From assembly GCA_009773185.1 (NCBI GenBank), contig WPIF01000009.1, positions 35,307 to 99,306 of the forward strand: a DNA stretch of 64,000 nucleotides. Reading direction: 5' to 3'. Within the stretch, counting starts at the first letter, position 1; each line of letters begins with the position of its first letter. The position numbers and the translations under genes are program-made. Positions 32,717 to 43,744 of the stretch are shown piece after piece. Source of the stretch: Nitrospirota bacterium. Lineage in GTDB: Bacteria > Nitrospirota > Thermodesulfovibrionia > Thermodesulfovibrionales > UBA1546. The notes under the pieces are model-generated. The model was not told the origin of the DNA and made no database searches. It saw nothing but the letters and a program-made list of their open reading frames with translations.

Positions 32717-33528
32717 GCGCTTGTCCCCTTATTTTTTTCACCGGATTTCCTGAGTGTATCTGCAAATGCAGAGAACCCTCCAAAACATTCCAGGCGGTCA
32801 AGTATTGTATCTTCCGAAAAACCATATTCCTTCATGATTTTTTTGAGCTGCTCCACATTTGCATCTTCTGCAGGGCCGCGGCAGCCCCAGCAGCCAAATC
32901 TGCTGTTAGGGCACCATGAATCACAGCCGCCCCGTGTAATCGGCCCAAGGCATGGCTCACCAAGGTCGAAAAGGCAGATATTTTCATTAGCCTTGCATTC
33001 AGTGCATACAGGATATTTCGGGTGGGCCACGGCCTTCCCAACCGCAATATTAGTGACAATCTTTTCCACTTCTTCCTTTTTAACAGGGCATCCGAATATC
33101 TTAAGGTCCACCCTGACCACATCCCCCAGAGGCCTGACAGGTTCTGTTTCTACGGGTGAGTTTCCGTAGACCTCTTTTTTGACCCAGTCAAGGCTGAAGC
33201 GGTTTTTGAGCTGGTTCACTCCTCCAAAGCAGGCACATGAACCTAAGGCCACAAGAACCTTTGCCTTTGACCGGATATCTTTCAGCCTTTCCGCCTCGTC
33301 ACTCCTGGTTATGCTCCCTTCAACAAAGGCGATCTCATAATCATCGGCCTTCTCTTTCATCGCCTCACGGAAATTTACCACATCCACCAGGGCCAGGAAG
33401 TCCAATAAAGAAGACTCATTATTTAAGAGCTGAAGCTGGCAGCCTTCACATGATGAGAATTCGAAAAAAGCCACCTTAGGGCGGTACAGCGGCACACCGA
33501 GATATGTCCTCACAAGGCCTGCATCCAT
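32713..33528 (-). CDS. hydD: Group 3b-type [NiFe] hydrogenase small (delta) subunit
   Basis: This 271-residue protein lacks the Tat signal of uptake hydrogenases and is therefore cytoplasmic. Its proximal [4Fe-4S] ligands are in SSCEGCQ, ALGSCACFGG and IFGCPV. A C-terminal set of Cys-rich motifs (CTECKANENICLF, GEPCLGPITRGGC, CPNSRFGCWGC) holds the other two clusters. It relays electrons from the nickel site to the flavin subunit. AAGGAGG precedes the ATG, which directly follows the gamma stop; the stop overlaps the hydA ATG. Confidence 0.9.
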   Translation of the reverse strand: MDAGLVRTYLGVPLYRPKVAFFEFSSCEGCQLQLLNNESSLLDFLALVDVVNFREAMKEKADDYEIAFVEGSITRSDEAERLKDIRSKAKVLVALGSCACFGGVNQLKNRFSLDWVKKEVYGNSPVETEPVRPLGDVVRVDLKIFGCPVKKEEVEKIVTNIAVGKAVAHPKYPVCTECKANENICLFDLGEPCLGPITRGGCDSWCPNSRFGCWGCRGPAEDANVEQLKKIMKEYGFSEDTILDRLECFGGFSAFADTLRKSGEKNKGTSA

Positions 33529-34461
33529 CTATATCGCCTCCTTCAGGTTCATTACAGTCCAGTAGTCAAACACAGGGCCGTTAAGGCATGTATAAGTTGA
33601 ACCCACATTGCAGCGGCAGCATTTGCCCATGCCGCAGTGCATCCTGCGCTCCAGAGAAACAAACATCTTCTGCATCGGGATATCCTTCTGGTTAAGCATA
33701 TTGCACACAAACTTGAACATAACCGGCGGGCCGCAGACAATCGCATATGTGCTTTTAAAAAAGGGGTTACCCCTTTCAGAAAACATCTGCTCAAGTATCT
33801 TTGTTACCAACCCTACCGGCCCTTTCCATGAAGAATCCGGTTTATCAACAATTATGCTGAGTCCGATATCATCAGCGCGCCACATATCATACTGGTATGT
33901 AAAGAGAAGCTGAGACGGGTCTTTAGCGCCATAGATAATGTCTACACTGTTGAAACGGCTGCGGTTATCCTGTGCATATGATATGGCTGACCTGAGAGGC
34001 GCAAGCCCTAATCCGCCGGCGACAAGAAGTATGTTCTGGCCATGCATCTTTTCCATTGGAAAGTTTGTGCCAAAAGGGCCCCGAATTCCTACATGAGTCC
34101 CGCGCCCTACCCTGGACAAAAAATTCGTAAGGTTCCCGGCCTTGCGGATGCATAGCTCAACATCGCCATGCCTCGCAGGCGAAGAAGATATTGAAAAAGG
34201 CGCCTCGCCTATTCCCGGCAGCTCAAGCATAAGGAACTGTCCCGGCTGAAAAATAAACTGCCTGCGTTCTTCGGTATCTATTATCTGTATCCTGTAAAGG
34301 TTTTCCATTTCAGTAAGCCTGTGTATATTTGTAATCTCGGCCTTATAGGTATATTCAAATGTGCTGAGGTCGCTCTTGCGGTGCTGCTTCTGCAGGGCCT
34401 CGCTGATAATATCTGTAAACTTTAACTGATTATCCAAGTCAATTCTCCTCTCCGCGGACAC
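33529..34461 (-). CDS. hydG: Hydrogenase gamma subunit, FAD/NAD(P)-binding
   Basis: This protein of up to 310 residues is a ferredoxin-NADP reductase-like unit. The FAD domain contains FQPGQFLMLELPGIGEAPFSISSSP, the NAD(P) domain starts GQNILLVAGGLGLAPLRSAI, and a C-terminal [2Fe-2S] site has Cys in MHCGMGKCCRCNVGSTYTC. It passes electrons between the clusters and NAD(P). The GTG at 34461 lies 23 bases inside hydB; a TTG at 34437 preceded by AGGAG is an alternative start, giving 302 residues. Confidence 0.9.
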   Translation of the reverse strand: MSAERRIDLDNQLKFTDIISEALQKQHRKSDLSTFEYTYKAEITNIHRLTEMENLYRIQIIDTEERRQFIFQPGQFLMLELPGIGEAPFSISSSPARHGDVELCIRKAGNLTNFLSRVGRGTHVGIRGPFGTNFPMEKMHGQNILLVAGGLGLAPLRSAISYAQDNRSRFNSVDIIYGAKDPSQLLFTYQYDMWRADDIGLSIIVDKPDSSWKGPVGLVTKILEQMFSERGNPFFKSTYAIVCGPPVMFKFVCNMLNQKDIPMQKMFVSLERRMHCGMGKCCRCNVGSTYTCLNGPVFDYWTVMNLKEAI

Positions 34462-35482
34462 TGGCTATGACTTCAGGCACTGTAATGTTGGCAAGACATG
34501 CCTCGCCGCATCTGCCGCAGCCAACGCAAAGGGATTCTTCATATGCCTCAACAAAACCCCTGTGCTTGTGATAATACCGGTATTTCAGGCGGACATGCCT
34601 CTCAGGGCGGAAGTTGTGGCCTCCGGCTACCTCGGCAAAATCAATAAGATTGCATGAATACAGCTTTTTTGTTTTTTTTGCGCCGCGGAGGTTTATATCA
34701 ACAGTCTCCTCAACCCCATAGCAATAGCATGTCGGGCACGCCTTCGAGCACGACCCGCATGCAAGACATTTCTCCCCCCACTGCTTCCAGACATCTGACT
34801 GGAATTCCATGTCAAGTATCTTTGTAAGGTCTGTTGTATCAACATGGGCTGTAAATTTTTTATTCTTCTCCGAGGCAACCTTCATGTAATGGATATGGTC
34901 TGCTTCTATTGGCTCTGCTGTCCTGATGTTTTTGAGAAAATTAAAGGCAGTATCTGAAAGTATCTCAACAAAATATTTTTCTCCGATATCAGTGATAAAC
35001 ATATCGAAGCCGTGAAGGGCTGTATCAGCGCCCATTGAGCGGCAGAAGCAATAAGGCTGGGGTGTGCAGTCAATGCCAACGATGAACATGTTTTTCCTTT
35101 TCGCGGCATAATAAGGCATCGGGTAAACACTTCCCATAAGCACCTTGTCGAGTTTGTTTAATGCATTTATATCACAGGCGTGAAGCCCGAAAAAGATAAA
35201 AGGCTCGCTGATATTATAGTCAACTTTTTTCTGCCAGTCATTCTCATCCATGCGGAATGCAGCCAGGTCTTCTTTATATGGCAGAAAGTATTTTTTGGCA
35301 GACAGCTTTGTAGTTGTATAATCCAGCTTAATATCATTGAAGCTATTTACCTCATTAAAGGCAAAAAGGGGCTTGCCATTATGGTCCCTGGCAATCTCAA
35401 CAGGGCCGACAATCTTGTTTTTTGATGCCATGGCATCGAAGAGTTTTTTAAGCTCTTCCCTGGCAAATACCCTGAATATCAC
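34439..35482 (-). CDS. hydB: Hydrogenase beta subunit, iron-sulfur
   Basis: This 347-residue subunit has a large N-terminal domain (HACDINALNKLDKV, IGIDCTPQPYCFCRSMG) and two C-terminal [4Fe-4S] ferredoxin motifs, CLACGSCSKACPTC and CVGCGRCGEAC. It matches HydB of the sulfhydrogenase family, an electron-transfer unit that in some enzymes also reduces sulfur. A GTG start at 35482 is chosen because CCGGAGGA lies 5 bases upstream; an in-frame TTG at 35497 lies in the SD region itself. It is the first gene of hydBGDA. Confidence 0.88.
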   Translation of the reverse strand: MIFRVFAREELKKLFDAMASKNKIVGPVEIARDHNGKPLFAFNEVNSFNDIKLDYTTTKLSAKKYFLPYKEDLAAFRMDENDWQKKVDYNISEPFIFFGLHACDINALNKLDKVLMGSVYPMPYYAAKRKNMFIVGIDCTPQPYCFCRSMGADTALHGFDMFITDIGEKYFVEILSDTAFNFLKNIRTAEPIEADHIHYMKVASEKNKKFTAHVDTTDLTKILDMEFQSDVWKQWGEKCLACGSCSKACPTCYCYGVEETVDINLRGAKKTKKLYSCNLIDFAEVAGGHNFRPERHVRLKYRYYHKHRGFVEAYEESLCVGCGRCGEACLANITVPEVIASVRGEEN

Positions 35483-35682
35483 TTTATCCTCCGGCAAAAT
35501 TCTGTCTTCACCAAAATTATCGGCCTTTTTGAGTGGTTATTCAAGGATTAATTTTGGAATACTTTTATTAATTAAAAAAAGCTTATATTATCGGGCTATT
35601 TTATATTTTCAGAAAGATATGAACCTGCTTTATGTTAAAATGAATAATCTTCGCTCTTGTTTTTTATCAGCAAAAGTGGCCC
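35483..35682. other. Intergenic region upstream of hydB and ychF
   Basis: AT-rich, non-coding stretch between divergent hydB and ychF, followed by element R2. No promoter is assigned with confidence, although several TATAAT-like words occur (for example TTATATTAT at 35583). No convincing open frame is present. Confidence 0.4.
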
Positions 35683-35810
35683 GGAGGCGGGACATAGTGT
35701 TTGAGCGGTTTATTTTTCCGATAGTCCGACAGTTTGCAATTATAAATAATGGAGAGGAAAAATCCTCGGAGCGAAGCGAGAATGAGCGAAAATACTATGT
35801 GCCGCCTTCC
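35683..35810 (+). repeat. Dispersed structured element, copy R2
   Basis: Outer arms GGCGG-ACATAGT and ACTATGT-CCGCC enclose TTTGAGCGGTTTATTTTTCCGATAGTCC, a variable middle, GGAAAAATCC, then CTCG-GAG-C-GAA-G-CGAG and GAATGAGCGAAAA. Relative to R3 the inner helix has TTTTTCC/GGAAAAA instead of TTTTGCC/GGCAAAA, a compensatory change. It lies in the probable 5' leader of ychF. Confidence 0.85.
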
Positions 35811-35841
35811 ATCTGACATGTCTTACTCATAGGGAGAAAAA

Positions 35842-36927
35842 ATGAAAATAGCTATCATCGGACTTGCGAATTCAGGAAAGACAACAATATTTAATGCATT
35901 GACAGGATTAAACCTCGAAACAACAATATACCCTACTGTTACTGCAGAGCCTCACATGGGTGTGGTAAAGGTTCCTGATATGAGGCTGAACAGACTCACT
36001 GAAATATATAATCCAAAGAAAACGACTAATGCAACTGTTGAGTATGTTGATTACATAGGCCTTACAAAAGGAGACATGGTGCAGAACAGAAAGGTCTTTG
36101 ACCTGATAAAAGACGCTGATGCCATTGTGCATGTTGTCAGGGGATTTGAAGATGAGTCCATAACCCATCCGATGGAAAGCATAAATCCCCGCAGGGATGC
36201 TGAAACAGTAGAACTTGAGATGATATTCGGAGACCTGGAACTCGTTGATAAAAGGCTTGAAAGAATGGAACAGGGCTTAAAAAGAGGCAAAAAGCCTGAC
36301 GAGACAGAAAAGAAAGTCCTTATTAAATGCAAAGGGGTTCTCGAGAAAGAGACTGCCTTAAGAGACATGGATTTCTCGGAGGAAGAACAAAAGACCATGA
36401 GAAACCTGCAGTTCATGTCCATAAAGCCTGAACTTGTAGTATTGAATGTCGGAGAGCAGGACCTGAACTCTGAAAAAACAAAGACAGCAACTTCCGGACT
36501 TCAGGGATTTTTTAAAGGCAGACAGGTGAAGGTACTTAGTCTGTGCGGAAAGATAGAGATGGAAATAGCACAGCTTCCTCCTGATGAAGCAAAGGCATTT
36601 CTGGAAGACCTCGGGATTGAAGAGCCTGCACTGAACAAACTGATACATGTGAGCTATGATTTATTGGGCCTTATATCCTTTCTTACTGTGGGGGAAGATG
36701 AAGTCAGGGCCTGGACTATCAAAAAAGGATTAGATGCGCAAAAAGCAGCAGGTAAAATCCATTCGGATATTGAGAGGGGATTCATAAGGGCAGAGGTCGT
36801 CTCATACAATGACTTCATTGCCCACGGCAATATGGCTGGCGCGCGTGAAAAAGGATTGCTGCGGCTTGAGGGAAAGACCTACGAAGTCAAAGACGGGGAC
36901 ATAATCAATTTCAGGTTTAATGTCTAA
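35842..36927 (+). CDS. ychF: Ribosome-binding ATPase YchF (Obg family)
   Basis: This 361-residue OBG-family NTPase has a P-loop GLANSGKTTIFNAL (the usual form is GLPNVGKST), switch region TVEYVDYIGL, and the ATP-favouring G4 variant NVGE (NxxE) in LVVLNVGEQ. A coiled-coil insert covers about residues 125-195, and the C-terminal TGS domain has VRAWTIKKGLDAQKAAGKIHSDIERGFIRAEV. YchF binds ribosomes and affects translation and stress responses. AGGGAG lies before the ATG. Its stop codon abuts the stop of convergent guaB with no spacer. Confidence 0.93.
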   Translation: MKIAIIGLANSGKTTIFNALTGLNLETTIYPTVTAEPHMGVVKVPDMRLNRLTEIYNPKKTTNATVEYVDYIGLTKGDMVQNRKVFDLIKDADAIVHVVRGFEDESITHPMESINPRRDAETVELEMIFGDLELVDKRLERMEQGLKRGKKPDETEKKVLIKCKGVLEKETALRDMDFSEEEQKTMRNLQFMSIKPELVVLNVGEQDLNSEKTKTATSGLQGFFKGRQVKVLSLCGKIEMEIAQLPPDEAKAFLEDLGIEEPALNKLIHVSYDLLGLISFLTVGEDEVRAWTIKKGLDAQKAAGKIHSDIERGFIRAEVVSYNDFIAHGNMAGAREKGLLRLEGKTYEVKDGDIINFRFNV

Positions 36928-38409
<1,482 letters not shown>

Positions 38410-38414
38410 TTATC

Positions 38415-38444
38415 ATTTTAGCATGTCTTAATCAACTAAGGCAA
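38415..38444 (-). promoter_or_regulatory. Candidate promoter of guaB
   Basis: On the minus strand TTGCCT (38444-38439), 18 bases, then TAAAAT (38420-38415), about 25 bases before the guaB ATG. Confidence 0.4.
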
Positions 38445-38469
38445 TCACGGGTTTTATCTGCCTCTGACA

Positions 38470-38499
38470 TTGACATTACGCCATAAAATGTGTCATAGT
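38470..38499 (+). promoter_or_regulatory. Candidate promoter of the DEAD-box helicase gene
   Basis: TTGACA (38470-38475), 18 bases, then CATAGT (38494-38499). It would give a leader of about 100 bases before the helicase ATG. Long leaders are common for cold-shock helicases. Confidence 0.4.
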
Positions 38500-38606
38500 T
38501 GAACAATCTTAAGGCATCGAGAAGAGCTTCCAAGGATTTATCTCAATAAACCCCGCTGCGCTGCTCCAATGTTTTAAAACAAAGATTAACAAGGAGAAAA
38601 TTTTAA

Positions 38607-40181
<1,575 letters not shown>

Positions 40182-40185
40182 CAAA

Positions 40186-40219
40186 AAAAGGCAGGTAAGC
40201 AAAAGCCTACCTGCCTTTT
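40186..40219. terminator. Bidirectional terminator between helicase and SWIB gene
   Basis: AAAAGGCAGGTA pairs with TACCTGCCTTTT around a 10-base loop. Flanking A and T runs let it work in both directions, for the helicase (+) and the SWIB-domain gene (-). Confidence 0.9.
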
Positions 40220-40253
40220 ACGCAGTCAAAATACTATACGGAAACTTTGTATC

Positions 40254-40595
40254 TTAGCTCAGGTGTTTATTGACCAGCTTGGTCATCTCAAACATTGATA
40301 CTGTGCCCTTTCCTCCGAATACTACCCTGAGGTTTGCATCAGCATTAATGTTTCTTCTGTTGACCTTGTCCTGGAGCTTGTTCTTCTTGATATACTGCCA
40401 GAGCTTCTTTGTTACTTCTGTCCTTGGGAGCGGCTTGTCGCCGACAACAGTTGCAAGCGCACTACTTATCTTCATGGGCTTCATGAATGCAGGATTCGGT
40501 TTCCTCTTTGTCTTGGCCTTTGCCACTTTCTTCTTTGCGACCTTCTTCTTTGCGACTTTCTTTACTGCCTTCTTTGCCTTCTTCTTTGTTGCCAT
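40254..40595 (-). CDS. SWIB/MDM2-domain protein with histone H1-like basic tail
   Basis: This 113-residue protein has a very basic N-terminal tail (residues 1-33) made of repeated KKVAKKKVAK units, like bacterial histone H1/AlgP tails. A SWIB domain (about 37-113) follows, with KISSALATVVGDKPLPRTEVTKKLWQYIKKNKLQDKVNRR, then DANLRVVFGGKGTVSMFEM and LVNKHL. SWIB domains are best known from eukaryotic chromatin remodelling; bacterial copies (for example in chlamydiae) are thought to act on DNA topology or compaction. AAAGGAGG lies before the ATG. It has its own promoter and terminator. Confidence 0.9.
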   Translation of the reverse strand: MATKKKAKKAVKKVAKKKVAKKKVAKAKTKRKPNPAFMKPMKISSALATVVGDKPLPRTEVTKKLWQYIKKNKLQDKVNRRNINADANLRVVFGGKGTVSMFEMTKLVNKHLS

Positions 40596-40658
40596 CTCTA
40601 CCTCCTTTATATTTTTAGCACCTTCATGATGCTAATGACACCGAATATAACTTACAAA

Positions 40659-40687
40659 ATCCTACCAGACATTTCTGATATTGTCAA
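40659..40687 (-). promoter_or_regulatory. Promoter of the SWIB-domain gene
   Basis: On the minus strand TTGACA (40687-40682), 17 bases, then TAGGAT (40664-40659). It lies between nuoN and the SWIB gene and predicts a leader of about 57 bases. Confidence 0.6.
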
Positions 40688-40745
40688 TGGCTTTTATCTA
40701 TGGATTAGGATAGCTGATTTTAAAAAAAGGGTCAATAGGAAATTT

Positions 40746-42173
40746 CTAAAATCCAGAGACTGCTGCACGGGCAAGATTTACAACCGTTGAGGGGCTAATC
40801 CCGATAAACAGAACCGCAATCACTGTTATGGCAAGCGCAAGCCCTATGGCAGGCGAGGTTGAAAGCTGTACTGTCTCTTTCGGTTCTTTCATATACATGT
40901 ACATTACTACCCTCAGATAAAAGTATGCTGATATGGCGCTGAACATCACGGCTATAATAACAACCCATGTATAGCCTGCATTTATTGCGCTCATAAATAC
41001 ATAGAACTTGCCCATGAAGCCTGCTGTCGGCGGAATGCCTGTCAGAGAGAACATGAAGACAAGCATCAGCGCAGCAGCCAGAGGATGGGTCTTTGAAAGC
41101 CCTTCGTAATCTGTTATATTGTCTCCCTTGAAACCCTCAGACCTCAGCATTATAACTACTGCAAACGCGCCTATGTTCATGAAGGCATAAATAAGCATGT
41201 AAGTAAGAACACTTGCCATACCGTCACTTGTGCCTGCTATTATGCCCAGCAATATATAGCCTGCGTGGGCTATCGAGGAATACGCAAGCATCCTCTTGAT
41301 ATTGGTCTGTGAAAGCGCGACTATGTTTCCGACACCCATTGTGAGGATTGCAATGGGAACAAGGACTGCTGACCATTCCAGTTTGACCGAGCCGAACGCT
41401 ATCAGGAAAACCCTGCCCAAAACTGCAAAGCCCGCTGCCTTGGGCCCGACTGACATGAATGCTGTTATGGACGTAGGTGCGCCCTCATATGCATCAGGCG
41501 CCCACATGTGGAAAGGCACAGCAGCTATCTTAAATGAAAAAGCCACTGCAAAAAGTATCATTGAGAGCATCAGTACCGGATTGCCTGAAAGCCCGTTAGC
41601 TACTATATATGCAGATATTGCCTTCAGGTCTGTTGTACCTGTGAGGCCGTATATCATGGAAGTCCCGTAGAGCAGGAATGCAGAGGCAAAGGCGCCGAGG
41701 AGGAAATACTTCATTGCAGCCTCGTTTGACTTGATATCGTATCTTATAAAGCCAGCAAGTATATAAGTGCTTAAGGCCATTAGTTCAAGTCCGAGGTAAA
41801 GGACTATCAGGTCTCCTGCGGATGCCATTAGCATCATGCCAAGGGTCGAGAAAAGTATAAGGGCATAGTATTCTCCAAAATTCACTTTCTCTATCACTAT
41901 GTACTTTACTGATATCAAGACAGTAAGAATCACGTTCAGCATAAAAATTAATTTAAAAAACATGCTGTAGCCGTCTGATAAAAACATGCCGTTGAAGGTT
42001 GTGCCCATAGAGCCGGGAAGCACATACGTAACCAGCGCAACACCTACTATGCTCAGGAAGGCAATGGTCTCTTTTCTCTTTATAACAAGGTCTGCCAGAA
42101 GGATAGCAAGGGCCAAGACAGTCATCACTATCTCCGGCAATACAGGTCTGAGATCAGGCATTACAAATGGCAT
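40746..42173 (-). CDS. nuoN: NADH-quinone oxidoreductase subunit N
   Basis: This 475-residue proton-pumping membrane subunit of complex I has about 14 transmembrane helices. Antiporter-family motifs include a conserved Glu in LYLGLELMALSTYIL, the broken-helix lysine region FKIAAVPFHMWAPDAYEGAP, and NIKRMLAYSSIAHAGY. It is the last gene of nuoA-N, and GGAGGGG lies before the ATG. No clear terminator was found before the SWIB promoter. Confidence 0.95.
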   Translation of the reverse strand: MPFVMPDLRPVLPEIVMTVLALAILLADLVIKRKETIAFLSIVGVALVTYVLPGSMGTTFNGMFLSDGYSMFFKLIFMLNVILTVLISVKYIVIEKVNFGEYYALILFSTLGMMLMASAGDLIVLYLGLELMALSTYILAGFIRYDIKSNEAAMKYFLLGAFASAFLLYGTSMIYGLTGTTDLKAISAYIVANGLSGNPVLMLSMILFAVAFSFKIAAVPFHMWAPDAYEGAPTSITAFMSVGPKAAGFAVLGRVFLIAFGSVKLEWSAVLVPIAILTMGVGNIVALSQTNIKRMLAYSSIAHAGYILLGIIAGTSDGMASVLTYMLIYAFMNIGAFAVVIMLRSEGFKGDNITDYEGLSKTHPLAAALMLVFMFSLTGIPPTAGFMGKFYVFMSAINAGYTWVVIIAVMFSAISAYFYLRVVMYMYMKEPKETVQLSTSPAIGLALAITVIAVLFIGISPSTVVNLARAAVSGF

Positions 42174-42198
42174 TAAAACCCCTCCAATTTCTTATTGC

Positions 42199-43740
42199 TC
42201 ACTTAATAAGCTCCATAATATTTTTTGCCATATTCATTTCATGTACACTGCCTGAATTAACGCGCTCAAGCAGATGTTTAACTGATTCGTGCATGAACCC
42301 CAGGAATGCATTCGGATAAACGCCTATCCAGAATATCAGCAGGACCATTGGGAGCAGCGTTATTATCTCCCTTGCGTCAATATCATTAAGCCCTGCCACC
42401 TTTTGATTTACCTCCATGAAAAATACCCTCTGATACAGCCAGAGCATGTAGCCCGCGCCTATAATAATTCCGGTTGCTGCAAGCACACCGGCCCACTGGT
42501 TGGCTGTAAATCCGCCAAGGATTATGAGGAACTCGCCTATAAACCCGTTTGTTGCAGGCAGCCCTATTGATGCCAGCGTGAATATCATAAAAGCCGTTGC
42601 ATAAACCGGCATCACAGATGCAACACCGCCGTAATCTGCAATCTGTCTTGTATGGGTCCTGTCATAAATAGCTCCAACACTCAAAAACAGCGCGCCTGTA
42701 ACAACGCCGTGGTTTATCATCTGGAGTATTCCGCCTTCCATCCCCTGTAAGTTAAGCGCAAAGATTCCCAGTGTCACAAACCCCATGTGGCTGACTGAGC
42801 TGTATGCGATAAGCCTTTTTAAATCTGTCTGCGCAAGGCAGATTACAGCGCCGTATATGATAGCTATCACTGACAGGGTAAGCATCACAGGCGTCATGGC
42901 CCTTGAGGCCTCAGGCAATAATGGCAGGGAGAACCTCAGGAAGCCGTAAGCGCCCATCTTGATGAGCACTGCGGCAAGTATAACACTGCCTGCCGTAGGG
43001 GCCTCTGTGTGGGCGTCAGGAAGCCATGTATGGACAGGGAACATGGGGACCTTAACTGCAAATGCCGCAAAGAAGGCCCAGAAGAGCCAGAACTGCATTT
43101 GATACGGATATGTCTTTGTCATGAGCTCAAGTATATCGAAGGTCCTTCCTGCATAAAAATAAAGCACGATTATTCCAACAAGCATAAGCACGCTTCCTAC
43201 CAGGGTATAGAGAAAGAACTTCACTGCTGCATAAATCCTGTTGGGCCCGCCCCAGACCCCGATAAGCAGATACATGGGTATCAGCATGGCCTCCCAGAAA
43301 AGATAGAAGAGCATAAAGTCCAGGGAGCAGAACACCCCTATCATTGCGCCTTCCATTATCAATATGGATATATAAAACTCCTTTACCTTCGTCTTTATCG
43401 AATTCCAGGATATGAGAACGCAGAGTATTGTTATTAATGTGGACAGCAGCACAAAAAGCACGCTTATGCCGTCAAGCCCGAGATAATAAGTAATATTCCA
43501 GGAAGGTATCCATGCATGCCTCTCCGCAAACTGCATGAGATGTGTAGATTTATCGAAATTTGTAAACAAGGGGATTGACAGTATAAAGGCTGCGATGCTC
43601 ACTAAAAGGCCTACCCACTTTGCAAGCGATTCCTTTGCCCTTGGTATGAGCAAAAGCAGCGCTGCTCCTGCTATTGGCAGAAAAATGAGCGTGCTGAGTA
43701 TCGGAAACCCTAATTTATTCATTATCACCTGTTCCATCAT
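42199..43740 (-). CDS. nuoM: NADH-quinone oxidoreductase subunit M
   Basis: This 513-residue antiporter-like complex I subunit has about 14 helices, with LFYLFWEAMLIPMYLLIG (conserved Glu), VKVPMFPVHTWLPDAHTEAPT and DLKRLIAYSSVSHMGF. It begins 4 bases after the nuoL stop; ATG codons at 43740 and 43722 are both usable. Confidence 0.95.
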   Translation of the reverse strand: MMEQVIMNKLGFPILSTLIFLPIAGAALLLLIPRAKESLAKWVGLLVSIAAFILSIPLFTNFDKSTHLMQFAERHAWIPSWNITYYLGLDGISVLFVLLSTLITILCVLISWNSIKTKVKEFYISILIMEGAMIGVFCSLDFMLFYLFWEAMLIPMYLLIGVWGGPNRIYAAVKFFLYTLVGSVLMLVGIIVLYFYAGRTFDILELMTKTYPYQMQFWLFWAFFAAFAVKVPMFPVHTWLPDAHTEAPTAGSVILAAVLIKMGAYGFLRFSLPLLPEASRAMTPVMLTLSVIAIIYGAVICLAQTDLKRLIAYSSVSHMGFVTLGIFALNLQGMEGGILQMINHGVVTGALFLSVGAIYDRTHTRQIADYGGVASVMPVYATAFMIFTLASIGLPATNGFIGEFLIILGGFTANQWAGVLAATGIIIGAGYMLWLYQRVFFMEVNQKVAGLNDIDAREIITLLPMVLLIFWIGVYPNAFLGFMHESVKHLLERVNSGSVHEMNMAKNIMELIK

Positions 43741-43744
43741 CCCC

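Noticed and set aside
31442..35482. Selenocysteine in the [NiFe] hydrogenase
   Set aside because: Both nickel motifs have four ordinary Cys codons, and there is no in-frame TGA in any subunit.
35337..35816. Plus-strand frame across the hydB start and element R2
   Set aside because: It runs antisense through hydB and then through the repeat. The protein has no recognisable pattern.
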